Assembly: GCA_015657535.1 (NCBI GenBank)
Contig: JADHZB010001582.1
Coordinates: 39,510 to 103,509 of the forward strand
DNA: 64,000 nucleotides
Source: Nephromyces sp. MM_2019
Taxonomy: Eukaryota; Apicomplexa; Aconoidasida; Nephromycida
Direction of reading: 5' to 3'
The notes below the pieces were generated by a model that had not been told where the DNA came from, did not search any database, and was given only the letters and a program-made list of their open reading frames with translations. Position numbers and translations under genes: made by a program. Of this stretch, positions 37,032 to 49,319 are shown in pieces (positions within the stretch are counted from its first letter, which is position 1; each line of letters begins with the position of its first letter).

Positions 37032-40000
37032 AGCCCAATAGCGAAAACAACAAAGTATGCTATGCCATGTAAGGCGGTTAGAGAGGATGAGGCAGGAAAT
37101 CTTCTATGCGGGAATTACCCAATATTGATTCAATGGACCTTTCAAATGGAACAGCTCGCGAAGAATTCCCAACTGCTACTTCTGTCCGTGTAATGATGAA
37201 ACCTGATATATAGTTTAACAAAAATTAGCATCTTCGAAAATGTAACACGCTGTGAACTAGGAAGCGATAGCTCATTCAAGTTGAGCAGCAAAAGCAGAGT
37301 TGCTACTTCTCTTCGGCTGAAGACTCTAAGCACGCTAGCAAAAGTAATCAGGGCCTTTCAAATAGATATCGGGGATCACCAAGGTAAGAAAATCCTTATG
37401 AAGAAAAAGTATTTATCTGGCGCCATGTTCATCGCTAGATTACCCTGAGGACTGCACATCCCCAATAGCCTATTTGCCACAGATGGCATTACAGAGGATG
37501 TATGCATATCCAAAACTCATGGATATTGCAGCTAATTTTTAATGACTCCTGAAGCTGTTTGTGAAGGACTATGGCAGCATCAAAAGCTTTCGTTGCCTAT
37601 CCGCATGTTACTTATAAAAAATTTTGTTATCGAAGGCCCGCACAACATAGTGGCAGCCTGCTGAGTTTGGGGTGCCTACCGGGTCTACATGGTGGAAAAA
37701 GAGGTTCACGCAATAGCAACGCTGGAATCAACATGGGCGATTGATTTGTATTTTGGTAGAATGCTAATTTCTTCCTCTTCAACTATTGAGAATTCTCTGC
37801 TTACTATTCTAATGTCATACACCCAGCAGGACCGAAGTTCTAGCAAGGTCAGCCTCTGCTGCTTGTGCTTAGTGATTCAACTGCTCCGCATAGTATATAT
37901 TTTTTTATAAATATGCCAATTTCCCAGCTGTTACTAGCCGGGGGTTTAAGCGGGATTTTGTCCTGCGCTGCAAGGTACGCCTGCCATACATGATATACAC
38001 GCGAAAAGCTAATGATTCTTTTGGTTCGCTTGAAACAGCGAGAACTAATGCATTCAAAGATTCACCCTAATTATCCGAAATATTACGCTGGACAGCAGCT
38101 GTTCAGCATCAATAAAACAAAAACTTCAAATAAGTATGCTTCGTAAAAATTGAAGCTATTTTCGATTATAAATATCATTAATAAATTAGGAGATATTTTT
38201 ACGTGAAAAATTATTGATATTTTCCTGCCTTTAAGACTGATTGGTGCAATTATATCAGAAATGTCATCAATTAAAAGTTCTTGTTATGGGATGCGTACGC
38301 CCATAGGTACCGATTCTAGTAGCACAAAGATGCTTAGCGAGTGGCGCTGCGAAGCATAATGCGCTAATAATTCCTTTGTGGAGATATGTAGTGGCTGATT
38401 GTGCAGGAAAGTGCCATTCTTAAAGTTATATATGATGAAGAGCATATCAAACAAGCCGGGCTTCTTAAAAAAGTAATTGCAAGTGGAACAACGCTCAATC
38501 TGACATTTTGGAGACAGTTTGCGACAACCCTAAGAATTAGATCGGAAAAACGGCTTTTTCCTTTTTTCTATAGCTCTCTTAGATACAATACCGCAGTCTA
38601 GTTTAATCACTCCAAGTATCCCTCGAGAACAGAAGAAAATACTTAATCTAGCTAGTTTGCAGTCAATAACTTTGGCTCTAGCGAGCTGATTTGCCAAAAT
38701 TACATTATGTGCTCTGCTTAGCTGCTAATCAAAAACCTTTCTCCCGATTACTGACAAAATTTATGTTACCAAATCTAAAGGACATAGCTAAAAGAAAACA
38801 CCTTTATGCTGTTTATGCGTCGTCTTCGCTAGGATTATTGATACGATAGTAGGGTGCTTCCCGAGGATAAGTGACGCGGCAGTATCTGGCATAAGCAATA
38901 AAATATACCTTACTCAAATTTTGCTGTAAGTAATTACCTTTTGATGCTTCATTCTGGTATCATTAAGAGTAGCTTATCGAAAACTTGGATCTCTACTTCA
39001 CAAGATAATACATGGATAGTACAACTCATAGTAACTCATTATCAACCGAAAACTTGAATCCCTAGTACTTACAAGAGATTATATATGTTATGCAGCTCAT
39101 AGTAACTTATCATAAGGACCACAAAAAATTGGAGTGTACAGTGTGCATCACTACGTGAATTCTAACGCCTATTTGGAGCTGAAACTAGCTTAAATCAAGG
39201 TGCAGATATATATATTCGCCGGTTTTAGCTTTGATAAACCGTGATACTTAATCTGATGAAACATGAAGATATTCCTTTCCTTCGGGGGTGACTCGCCCCT
39301 AGAAGCACGCTTCAAAGCTCTGGAATGCGAGGGCACCATCGTTATCAAATGTGTTGCTTCACTGATCCGGGGCAATGCGCCTCGCTACGGTTTGATGAGT
39401 CTCGAGGCGCCGCACACCAGTTTGCTGCCTTTTATGAAAAATGCATCAGATATCATCTATGAAACTTCCCAATCAGTATCGGCGTACCTAGTCTGCGCGA
39501 AGCCGAATCTACTGCAATTGGCGTGGCATATATCCCTTCCAGGAGTAAGGAGAACCGCTCATTTGAATTTTGTTTGGTGAAACCATAAAATCATTTTTTA
39601 CCATTTTTCAGAGAATTTGACGGCGCCCATTCTAGTGTCACAGTGATGCCTTTGTCACAGTATATTTTCGTGTATAGAGATGTTATGACACCTGGTTACT
39701 TGTCCAACTTGATTATCAACGGAAGCGCGATCCCCTTTGATACTTTGTATATTTACGAGCCTAATTAAATTTGAACAGCGGGTCCCAAGTACCAGTGAGC
39801 CGGGTACAGCATGTTTATTTTCTTTTGTTTCAGCCATTTCGTTGCTTCGGGCTGTTTTGAGTTGTTCTTAACGCTTTAAAGCTTACTTCAATACTGCGCA
39901 TTATTTGCACTGAAGATACTTCGGATTTTACTGACAGAAAAAATGCTTTGAATGTGTCGCTTGTTTATTTCTGCGCGGCGTTTTGCACTACAGAGGGTGT

Positions 40001-40397
40001 TTCTTTTTTTTGAATCGGAAAGCCAGCAGTTCTATTTTCATGACGTACTTTATTATTGATAAATTGTTATGTTGCTCTTCTTGTACTGCAATGGGCTAAC
40101 ATTTAGTTTTCTTGTCTGGATTTACGGGCCTATGGGTCCTTGCAAGTTATAAGTGATTTTCCAGTAATTTTTGAGAATATCTACTTTAGGTCTTGCAAAA
40201 TTTGACAACGATGCGTTGCTCATTGTCTTTCTACTGTGGCAGTCACAGTACTGATACCTGTCTTTTCTATTAATGTTGATGAAATATTGTCACTGCCTTG
40301 TCCATCGTACCAACTTTCCTGTCCTCCCGGCGCGTCCTGCATATGTTCTCCAGTGATATTCTGCGTTACTGTCAGCTTAATTTTGGCTTCTTATTCG
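37032..40397. other. intergenic tract between divergent genes, no secure gene
   Basis: It separates the minus-strand WD40 gene from the plus-strand pyridoxal kinase, so both promoters should lie here. An open frame of 105 codons (39263-39580, plus) has no known motif. A 69-bp direct repeat lies near 39.0 kb. No clear core promoter motif was found. Confidence 0.45.
38978..39113. repeat. imperfect direct repeat, offset 69 bp
   Basis: The block beginning CGAAAACTTG.ATC and ending CTCATAGTAACT.AT appears at 38978 and again at 39047, with small differences and a short indel in the middle. Confidence 0.8.
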
Positions 40398-42192
40398 ATG
40401 GAAAGCACGGCCACAAGTGCCAACGCAGCAGCGAGCTGCGTAGATGGCGAAATGAAGGTATTGTCGGTGCAGTCACACGTAGTGAGAGATCATGTTGGAA
40501 ACTGCGCCGCTGTATTCCCGTTGCAGCACCTGGGAGTACACGTTGACTGGTTGAATTCAGTTAATTTTTCTTCGATGTTCATTCACGAAGGGTACACATT
40601 AGACCATGTTAACGCACGCAAGCTATTACTGGGACTTTTAACAGCTTTCTATAAGCCTAAAGGTTTGTTTTAAAGCTATGCCCTCTTGATTGCATGACAG
40701 CTTTAAATTTTGTTTGTCAATTCGTGTTCAATCAGCCCTTTCATTTCTTTTAAATTAATTAGAAAAATTACTTTGTTATTTACACTAGCGGTTCATCTGA
40801 GGTTTTGCCAACTGTTGGTGTTTCAGAGGTGCAAGTATTGTGTACACATCATATGATAGGGGTTAATATTATGTTGGTGAACCCATCATACTTTTCCTCA
40901 GGGAGCCATCATCCTGGCCGCTTTCCACCTGATATTTCGATGCTTCTTCCTTCGAAATCGTTAGAGGATGCTTCGCTTAGTACTGTAGCGAAATATGTGA
41001 GGTGCGATTATAGTCATATCCTCACTGGTTACATTGGATCGCCATTATTTCTTGAGGAACTGGCTAGTTTTATTGAGGGATTGAAGAGCCCAGTGCCTTG
41101 TGATTTGTCAGAAGAAATCCCCTCTACGCGAAAGATTCCATTTTTTGTGTGCGATCCCGTGCTTGGAGATAATGACGCGCTGTATGTCTCAGATACCTTA
41201 GTAGAGGGATATGTTAATAAGTTGATTCCTCTTGCTGATATGATAACTCCAAACCAATATGAAGCTCAATGGATATCTGGAGTAACTCTGCGCTCATTTG
41301 ATGATGTAAGCAGATGCCTCACGGCCTTACATCAGAAAGGACCAAAAATGGTGGTTATAACATCGGTGAAATTTTCTTTTGATGAAAATTTATACTTATT
41401 CGCTTCTAAAGCTGGTTCTCAGAAAATCTCTGTATCTTTTAAGCAGAAGCCGGCATATCTTGGAGGAACAGGGGATTTAATTGCCTCACTGCTAACTTTT
41501 TTTATATCAACACTTCAATTTGAGGAAGCAGTATTGAGGTCTCTAGAAATAGTGCAGGTAATCCATGTTATTCACCAAGCTTACCTGTTGGGCTATTCGA
41601 CAGTTGCGATCCAACCACGGGCTCATGCATATGAAAATAGGTTTTCTGCTGTTAAAATTCTTTTTAAGATCTTTTTGAAAAAAGTGCTAATAGGAAGTAA
41701 GATTTCGCGTTAGGCTAAAAGAAAGCAAAAAATCACCTAAAAGAAACAAAAACTATGGTCGCTTCAATATATCCACAAAATTTTCATGGCAGCTCACTAA
41801 TCTCATTTTATTTTCAAACAATATTACCTACTTTTATACTATGTTGTGCATATCCGAGTATGTTTGAATAGGAATTTTCTGCGATATTGCCCCCCTTGGT
41901 AGATTATTATCAAATATTTAAGTCATCAACTTGACTTTTGTGTTGGCAGCAATTTTTGTATTGTTCGACTTGGTCTATATAGGTACAACTCTAATGCATC
42001 AATCATAAGATTTCTAGAAAATATATTGTCTCTTTTCTATTGCTAATTATATGCCTTTTTTTAATTCCTTTACAGGATGTTATAGACTACACGTTGGCAT
42101 TACCTAAGGATGGTGTTGCGTTAGATATAATTGGAGCACAAAAATTTATCCTTAATCCTTGTACCAAGCTCGAGTACAAGATTTTTGAGTGA
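40398..42192 (+). CDS. pdxK: pyridoxal kinase, 3 exons
   Basis: Phosphorylates pyridoxal, pyridoxine and pyridoxamine with ATP, the activating step for vitamin B6. Exons: 40398-40662, 40827-41557, 42076-42192; phases agree, giving 370 residues. Family landmarks in order: [15 protein letters not shown] at the N-terminus (human enzyme: IQSHVIRGYVGN), [39 protein letters not shown], the anion-hole motif GGTGDLIA near the end of exon 2, and a typical short C-terminal tail on exon 3. An insertion of about 50 residues precedes the TGY segment. The frame is open upstream to an ATG at 40236, which would add a hydrophobic leader. I prefer 40398 because it sits 20 residues before the conserved start of the domain. 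Confidence 0.94.
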
Positions 42193-45100
42193 AACTTCCT
42201 CATTCTGCTTTTCTATTTTTTGGCTCTACGTTAGTATAGTTCTTTTTGAAGTTATACGCTGGTAATATAATCGTTTCACTTTTTCTTACTTTCAGTATCT
42301 TATTTTCTGGTCGAATTTTTAGTAAATAAAATACTGCTTATCGTGGATATTATCTGCTATTACATGTTTGGAGGTGCATTAGGGCATGCATTTTATGTGT
42401 AGTTTGGATGTTTCTTTACATACTCGGTAAGTATTTTTTTTGCCTATTTTTTTCGGCTTGAATTGCAGTGTGGAAATTTATGGTTTCCGGCTGCATTAAT
42501 TGCTTGCTAGCTGCTTTCTCTATAGTTCACCGCGCCTATTTCCTTAAAATAACTAACCAAATTTGATACAAAGGTCAAATCATCAGGATTCGATAAAGAA
42601 AAAATTACTTCATAGAAAATAGTAGGAGAATATGAAGCAGACCTAAATCTAGGAAAAATATCTTATTTTTTCCTTTAGCAAAAGCTTTAATCTGGAGGAA
42701 ATCAGCATGTTTCTTTTGTGCTCTTGAATAGCCTTTTGTTACGCTTCCAAGTATTTTTCCCGAGAATCCTTTACTTTTTCTTGATATTTTCTACTGATTT
42801 ATCGCTTTCTGATGTCTTTTTTATCTTGAAGAATGCTCTATAAAGCAGCCCGGAGTTTATCCTGCTTTGCTTCCTTTGCGTTGTATGAGTTTCTGCTTTA
42901 TTTTTGTTTTAACTCTTTTGACCGTAAAATTTTAGCCACTCTAAGCGATGCTCATGCAAAGTTTCTTGTCGAATGAGGTTGTGATACTCAAGCCGAATTT
43001 GGTTGAACATACAATTTTTGTATTCTCTATGAGGATATGAACCTACGGCATGAAGTTATTTCGTTTTGAAGGAGATTTTGTTCCAACATACTGTCCTGGA
43101 CAGCTATCTTTGAATATTTTTTAAAAGTGAAATGCTGTAGTTTCTCAAAAAATTTGTTGAATCTGTTTCATGTGGAAAAAAATTTTCCCTTGATAATTAT
43201 AGAATGAGTTATACATGTTATTTTTTTTCCTATTGGAGTAGTAAGACTCTCTCCCTTGGGGATATCAGAGCCTATGTGACGTTTTGTTGTCTACCAGGAC
43301 ATTTTGTTTCATTGCGATAGATCATACCTCCATACAAACCTTTGCTCTCGATGAGCTGCTGTCCTTAAGCTTAAAATATACTAGGCTGCGCTTGAGAGTC
43401 GATCCTCCTTGGTAGGGAATTTTGTAATTATTTTTATTTCTTTTTCTCTTGCTAGCTGGTTGAACCGGTTAATCATATGTCGAGCATGTATTGCTTCATT
43501 TAGCCCCGTACAGCGCGCGCCTAGAAAACTAGCGCTTAATATTACTTGCAATAAAATGTCAAGGAGAAAAGGTGAAATTTCTGGATTCGTTGCTTTTTGC
43601 TAATATTTCTGTAATTGCATTGAGTACCAATATAATTTTTAACTTTTTGATTTGAAGCGACTGTGGGAGTGATGCAGGAGGAAACTTGCTATTGCACATT
43701 TGTTACTCGCATTCCTGCCATCTAATTCTAGTGGTTTGAAAATGTAACCCTGCGGCTGACTTGCTGGAGCAACATCATCATAATTACCTCTTATATGAGG
43801 CTAAAGAATTTGATACCGCAGGCTATCAAGTAGTATTGCAATTCTTCCACTGAAGTTTAGATATAGTGTTTGCTTGGAACCCAGGGAGCATTTCTTCACT
43901 GCATTTGGTGCATCCTTCTGCCAGTCTGGACTGCACTGTTGCGTATTGACTATGTTCAGGCAATGGAGTGTTCATGTAAGTTTCGCTTGTGATTTTTTGT
44001 GGTAATTTAAAGGAATTTTGTGCTCTATATCATGTAACCATAATTTAATAGTGGGTATTGGTCATTCTTATAAAATTTGTAGATAGGTGCTTATGTTACT
44101 GGAGTCGTTATTAAGAGTATATGCTTTTGTACAGAATCTTACTTTTAAAATGGACTTCACGTTCAGTTTCAGCTGAATAGAGCACTAAACTCAAGCAGCA
44201 TTGCTTGATTCGCATGCGTAGCTTTCAAGGGAATATCCTGTGGTAAGATCTCTTCCTTGGGATTTTTTTTCATTTGCCCTTAATGAGTTTTTGCTGCAGT
44301 TTGTGTGCAGCATGAATGGTGCTGCAAAGAAAATATCTTGCGTCTTTGCCGCAGGTGTCATTTAGTGAGTGCTTTAGATTTTCTTTGCTTTGTTATCTCT
44401 CGAGAGCTGGCAAATACAGTTTCACGCATAGGCACCATAGCAACGAAGGTCACGGCCTTTATCTGTATAGTGTCTGCAGTAATTTTGGAAGTCATTATAT
44501 CAATTTTTCACGGTAATTTTTGGCTTTTGCTGATGTGCGGCTTTGCAGTTTTTAAGTTATGCTTGGAGCCAGAGTAGTACGTGTCCTCATGCTAAAGCAG
44601 GAATTGGAAAGGCATCCTGCTACTAATAATATGCTTTTGGCTGAAGAAGCGCCAATAGATGTGTTGTAGAATTTGTATGTGATTTTATTAGCTAGATGTG
44701 CATATAGCTTGCGTGATATTCCAAGCACTTCAGCTTGCCGACGAACGTTCCTCCGCCTGTGATGGTGGGGTTCCACTATCTAGAAGCTTGCACCATGAAA
44801 GTATTTCCTCAAGATATTGAAGGCTTTAGAACAAGAGTAAATCCAGCGATATGTACGCTTTATCAGTTTTGACTTCCATATGGGTACACGAATACTAGGT
44901 GACGTCGCAGGCTGCATCATATTTACTGTTGTAGTTTTCTTGCGGTTGCAGTTAAAGAGGTGAAGCCGCTTGAGAGCCATTACCTAAAGCCGGAAAACGC
45001 AGTTACCCTTTCTTTGGCATGCTTCCACCTTGCCTCACTTCTTAAAGGGTTGATATGCGTAATCCTCCGAAATTTTGTTCATACCTAGTTACCCCTCCTA

Positions 45101-46904
45101 TCCAACTAATGCATGTAGTGGAACGCATATAGCATCTTTATTCGGTGCACTATAGTAAGGTGGCGAACAGCTGCATGATTAGAAACTACTGTCTATGTGG
45201 TACCCAAAATCGGCGATCAGTGTTGATTACGTGTCATTCATATGAGAGTGTGTAACATTTGGCCGTGAGCTTTTGTGGAGTTATAGTTGGGGGTACTCGA
45301 ATTTATGAGCGGCTGCACTGTCGCAGCTGTACCTGTGTTCATTGCTCTCGGTGAACGTGTTGCTATCTGGAGGATTATGCCGGTGTATGTAGAATAGCCA
45401 TTGCGCTGCTGTGGTGCTGAATATTCAGAGCAATAGGTGCCTAATAGTGGGTTCTCAGAAAGCACAAAGACAAAAAAATCCAGAGTACAACACACCATTA
45501 AGTAACTTAAATTCGTTAAGGTTATGCAGTTTTTCCAGCTACATGCCGGAAGTTGGCTTAATTTCTGGGGTACAGTAATTAGCGAAAGGGGTGGAACTTT
45601 TTAACTGTACAATAAGCTTTTTACGTGACATACTTGCGGCACTTAAGATCGTAGCTTAAAATGCCATTACATCATTTCCTTTGGGTAGTACTCGGATGTG
45701 TCGCATGCCAATGTGGGCACTCAACCTCCCACAAGGCTGGTGTATTTATCATTGGCAAATATAGAAACTTGTGAGGCTAAAATTGTCCCAGCTTACTCGG
45801 GCCTTGCTAAACTTGCCACAATCTGGTGACTACGGGTTACGTGGTTGGGAGTGCTTCCTTCCATATATCCGGGTTGAATACTTTAAGAAATCAGTTGTTA
45901 ATGAAAAACCTAGACGAATAAACATAGGGGGAGAGAGAGGAGTGAGAGTTGGAAGGTACACTCATGTTGTGCAGGGCTTGTTTCATGTGCAAAAGAAATG
46001 CTAATGGTAGTAAATACTATGGATCGCCGTTAAAATGCAACTCATCCGTTACTAGCATCCACAATAGCCCCATTTTACACGCGTTATCAGTACTCCAGCA
46101 AGCGGTAATTCTATAACACGCCTTTGTGATGCTCAGTGGGCCCAATCTCCGAGTGCTCTAGGGTTGTAAGGTGCGGGGAAAATTTTCGCGATGCGGTTTA
46201 ACACGTGACTGTATGTGTTAAATAGACGTCTAACTCGGCGGAGCAGTTTCGCATATTTTTTTCCTAAGTACTCACAAAATTTCTTATACATGGATTCACA
46301 AGTGGGCATTTTTTACACGAAGTTACGCATTCGGTTGGCAAGTTTTTTTACTACAGCCACGGCGCATATTAAATTCCGCATAGTGTATGTGTGGGGTACC
46401 CTGATTACGCACGAAATGCCTAAGTATAAGTTGGAACCGCGAGCAGGAAAAGATACCCAGCGAAGAGTAATCAGACAGGTTGGAATTAAAAAAATGGAAC
46501 CTTTGAATGAAAGTAATATCACAGGGAACAAAGGGTGAACTTGCGGTCTTTTTCTTCCGGGAATATATTGTCTTCTTTTGAAGCACCTGAGTTTGATGCT
46601 GAGTTATAAGGTAATAGGACTCATATGCGTTCCACTCTCCATTTTATTACTTTCTTTAATATGTAATTCAGGTAATCTGACCATGCATGTAAATACAATG
46701 TGAAGGGCGGTATGCGCAGGCACAGATATCCTGTGCTTCCGTAACTTTTTGGTTTTCAATCCGTTCCTTCACAGTGCGCTTCCTGCTTCCTTGGGTTTTT
46801 CCTTTGCATTAACTCTCAGAAGTCAAAAGATTGAAGGGCTTCCACGGTCCCCGTGATATTTTCTGTTAAATGCAATTTTTGGCGATGAAAGTTTCCGTTC
46901 ATAT
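42193..46904. other. intergenic tract; possible small membrane-protein exon at 44305-44577
   Basis: T-rich plus strand for the first 2 kb. A plus-strand frame ending at 44577 contains a Cys/His cluster (CCKENILRLCRRCH) and then hydrophobic stretches (AFICIVSAVILEVIISIF, FWLLLMCGFAVF). A GTAAGT donor near 43974 and a T-tract acceptor near 44308 could join it to an upstream exon in phase. This is only suggestive, since T-rich DNA translates to hydrophobic peptides by chance. A 107-codon frame at 46215-46538 has no motif. Confidence 0.3.
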
Positions 46905-49319
46905 ATGGCGACTTCTACGTCGCTGAAGAATTCGTGTTTTTCGGGTAGTAGTTTGCTGGGGGAGGTCGAAAAAAATTATACCTTTTCGGAGTTTGTCGGT
47001 ACGGTACCAGACGATACTCATGTGGCACAGCTCTGCGAAAGGGAAGTCCGCCCAAGAAGATGCCGCAGTGCACCCCCTCACGGGGGTGCGCCTCCGGTTT
47101 TACATGAAGTAGAGGCATGTTCCAGGATTCTTGATTCTGGTGGACAAGAAGCCGTGGCATTGCCCAGTCTTTTGGAGTTTCGGACTGAGAATTTTCTAGC
47201 GACACAAAACTTTTCAAAAGATGAGTTATGCGATCCCCTTAATATGGGTTCGGATATCTCTGTAGCACTGCAAATGGTAGAAGCAGCCCTTCAGACTTGT
47301 GACTCCGAGAGAACTGCATTTAAAAAAAAATTTTTTAATTATATAGGTCAGCACCGTTCGCAGTGTTTGGATGCGCCAGTATATTCGAGAAACCTATGGA
47401 AAAAGCAATGCGGAAGCTGCGATTATGCAAACTATAGTAGCGAACCGCTTCAGGGAATGGGCGTGATTGATAGTCCACCGTTCGAAGCGTGTACTTCCAG
47501 AGGACAGCTTTGTCCATATATCTGCAGGCATTGTGCCACTAGCGGGACCACTTATGAAGATAGGTGCCCTTGCATATGCCTTGAAGGTAATAGATCTAAT
47601 ATAATACATTCCAATGTGAGAATTCCTGAGATTCGAAGCTGCATGCAAGCAAGGTCCCATGAGGTAACTGCCCTTCAGCCTGCTACTAATGATGCATCTT
47701 CACATCCTGGTGAACCTATCGCTTGTGTTGATGAGTATGACGGATTAGGGATACCAGATCCTCAGTATTTTGTTGGTTCTGTCAAATTCTTAAGCGCATC
47801 TCATGAAAGCACCGTGCAACTTGGCGTAGAGGATGATGCAAGCACTGCATTTAGTGAATTTTTTTCAGCTACTAGGGATCAGCAGGAAGCCTCGGCTTTC
47901 CCGGTAATTGAAAAAATTAAGTTGACAGATTCTGCGTTTTGTGGGGAAGCAGTTTCGGAAGATGAGACCAAGAGCTGCGATCAGTATTCTTTCAGAAAAT
48001 ATCCAGGTACCCGAGTGGACATTGAGTCTCTCAAGTTCAGTATCGCACCGTCATTTGCGTATGGTTGTCCTGGTCACAGGAATGACGCAGAGTACCCCTG
48101 CAAGGGATTTCAAGACACATCTGCGAATGATATTTCTGGTCAAGTGTGTTGTGCTAGAAGACTCGAGCCAGCGAGTTATATCCGGCCTAATTTGCTAGTC
48201 TACAATTCTGGATGCAAGGAGGGGCTTACTAAAGGATTGCAGGGCAGGACTAATTCTAAAAATTTTTATTTGGTTGATCAAAACAAAGTTGCTGAAGAAG
48301 AGTTTTGTTCCCATGATATTTATTGCGATAAATGTGTTCTCAATGGTCCTCTCGTTAAATATATGGGCGGTTTCAAGGCAGATTCTTACGATAGGTCATT
48401 AGGCGACCAATATTCTACGACAGTGTCTAATTTTGGCTCGAATGCTAGCTTTGATAATACCCAAAATTCGGATATTTTGAGAAAAGTTGCAGGGAGTCAT
48501 TCTAGTAAAGCTAGTGAAACAGGAAAAACATGGTCATGGCTGCAAGGAGTCATTAAGAGCTGGTTTTCCCCCTATACTTCTTTGGATGAAAATATTCCAT
48601 CTCCTGATAGCCACCTTTATGAAAGTTTTTCTGAGAAGGCCCGGAGTAGAGTTATCCCAGAGCTTGACTCACAGGGATCACATTCTTGCTATTTAGGGAG
48701 CTTCGAAAAATTTGGAGCCTCTTACACGCATGATATGGCCTGCGATGATACGAAAAATGCAGCGCGATATAAATTTCCCTACCGGGATGCCGCTTTTCAT
48801 CCTGCGGTCAATATGAGCGCCAAAACTTATAATATTAATGATTCTGATAATGAGAGAGTATCTTATTTTTGGCCGGGAAGTGAAAATGCCTGCTATCATG
48901 GCCAGAACTTACTTAGCTCATGTAATACGACTTGCGTTATTTGCCAGGATGTATGCAAAAACAAATTGAATAATTCTAATAACGTTGAAATGCCATCCTA
49001 TGGAAAGGGTGCTTACAATCCTGCTATAGCATCTTACAATACGTGTTTTCCGGTGTATGCTTTCGATAATGTTTGTACCCATGCGGCCCGGGAAGATCTT
49101 CGTTTACCGCAACATAATTGCTATTTTCAAGGATGCGGCCCTTCTAATGAAAAGGTGGCTTTGCAGAATAATGCATGCCTTTACTTTACCCAGTCCGACT
49201 GCCTGGGCACACACGATCGAGACGTAGCACGGAAGGAATTGCAAGATTCTCCTGAAGGAAGAAAGCTATCATCTCGCTACAAAAGTTGGGTTACCGAAGT
49301 CGGAATTATGGGCCTTTAA
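46905..49319 (+). CDS. large intronless cysteine-rich protein of unknown family
   Basis: A single uninterrupted frame of 804 codons, by far the longest in the window, so certainly selected as coding. No signal peptide or clear membrane helix is seen, which suggests a cytosolic or cytoskeletal protein. About 5% of residues are cysteine, many in clusters: CGSCDY, CPYICRHC, DRCPCICLEG, YCDKC, CNTTCVICQDVCKN. These could bind metal, form disulfides or be palmitoylated. The rest is Ser/Asp/Asn-rich with scattered aromatic residues, and the C-terminus is RYKSWVTEVGIMGL. I recognise no domain. A Trp-rich segment, TWSWLQGVIKSWF, stands out near the middle. It lies between the pyridoxal kinase and the sphingomyelin-synthase-like gene with no sign of joint regulation. 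Confidence 0.9.
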   Translation: MATSTSLKNSCFSGSSLLGEVEKNYTFSEFVGTVPDDTHVAQLCEREVRPRRCRSAPPHGGAPPVLHEVEACSRILDSGGQEAVALPSLLEFRTENFLATQNFSKDELCDPLNMGSDISVALQMVEAALQTCDSERTAFKKKFFNYIGQHRSQCLDAPVYSRNLWKKQCGSCDYANYSSEPLQGMGVIDSPPFEACTSRGQLCPYICRHCATSGTTYEDRCPCICLEGNRSNIIHSNVRIPEIRSCMQARSHEVTALQPATNDASSHPGEPIACVDEYDGLGIPDPQYFVGSVKFLSASHESTVQLGVEDDASTAFSEFFSATRDQQEASAFPVIEKIKLTDSAFCGEAVSEDETKSCDQYSFRKYPGTRVDIESLKFSIAPSFAYGCPGHRNDAEYPCKGFQDTSANDISGQVCCARRLEPASYIRPNLLVYNSGCKEGLTKGLQGRTNSKNFYLVDQNKVAEEEFCSHDIYCDKCVLNGPLVKYMGGFKADSYDRSLGDQYSTTVSNFGSNASFDNTQNSDILRKVAGSHSSKASETGKTWSWLQGVIKSWFSPYTSLDENIPSPDSHLYESFSEKARSRVIPELDSQGSHSCYLGSFEKFGASYTHDMACDDTKNAARYKFPYRDAAFHPAVNMSAKTYNINDSDNERVSYFWPGSENACYHGQNLLSSCNTTCVICQDVCKNKLNNSNNVEMPSYGKGAYNPAIASYNTCFPVYAFDNVCTHAAREDLRLPQHNCYFQGCGPSNEKVALQNNACLYFTQSDCLGTHDRDVARKELQDSPEGRKLSSRYKSWVTEVGIMGL

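Noticed and set aside
39263..39580. 105-codon plus-strand frame
   Set aside because: No family motif, no splice continuation and no supporting composition; likely chance in a GC-richer patch.
40236..40397. upstream in-frame extension of pyridoxal kinase from an ATG at 40236
   Set aside because: It would add 54 hydrophobic residues not expected of this cytosolic enzyme. The later ATG fits the family start, though the longer form is not excluded.
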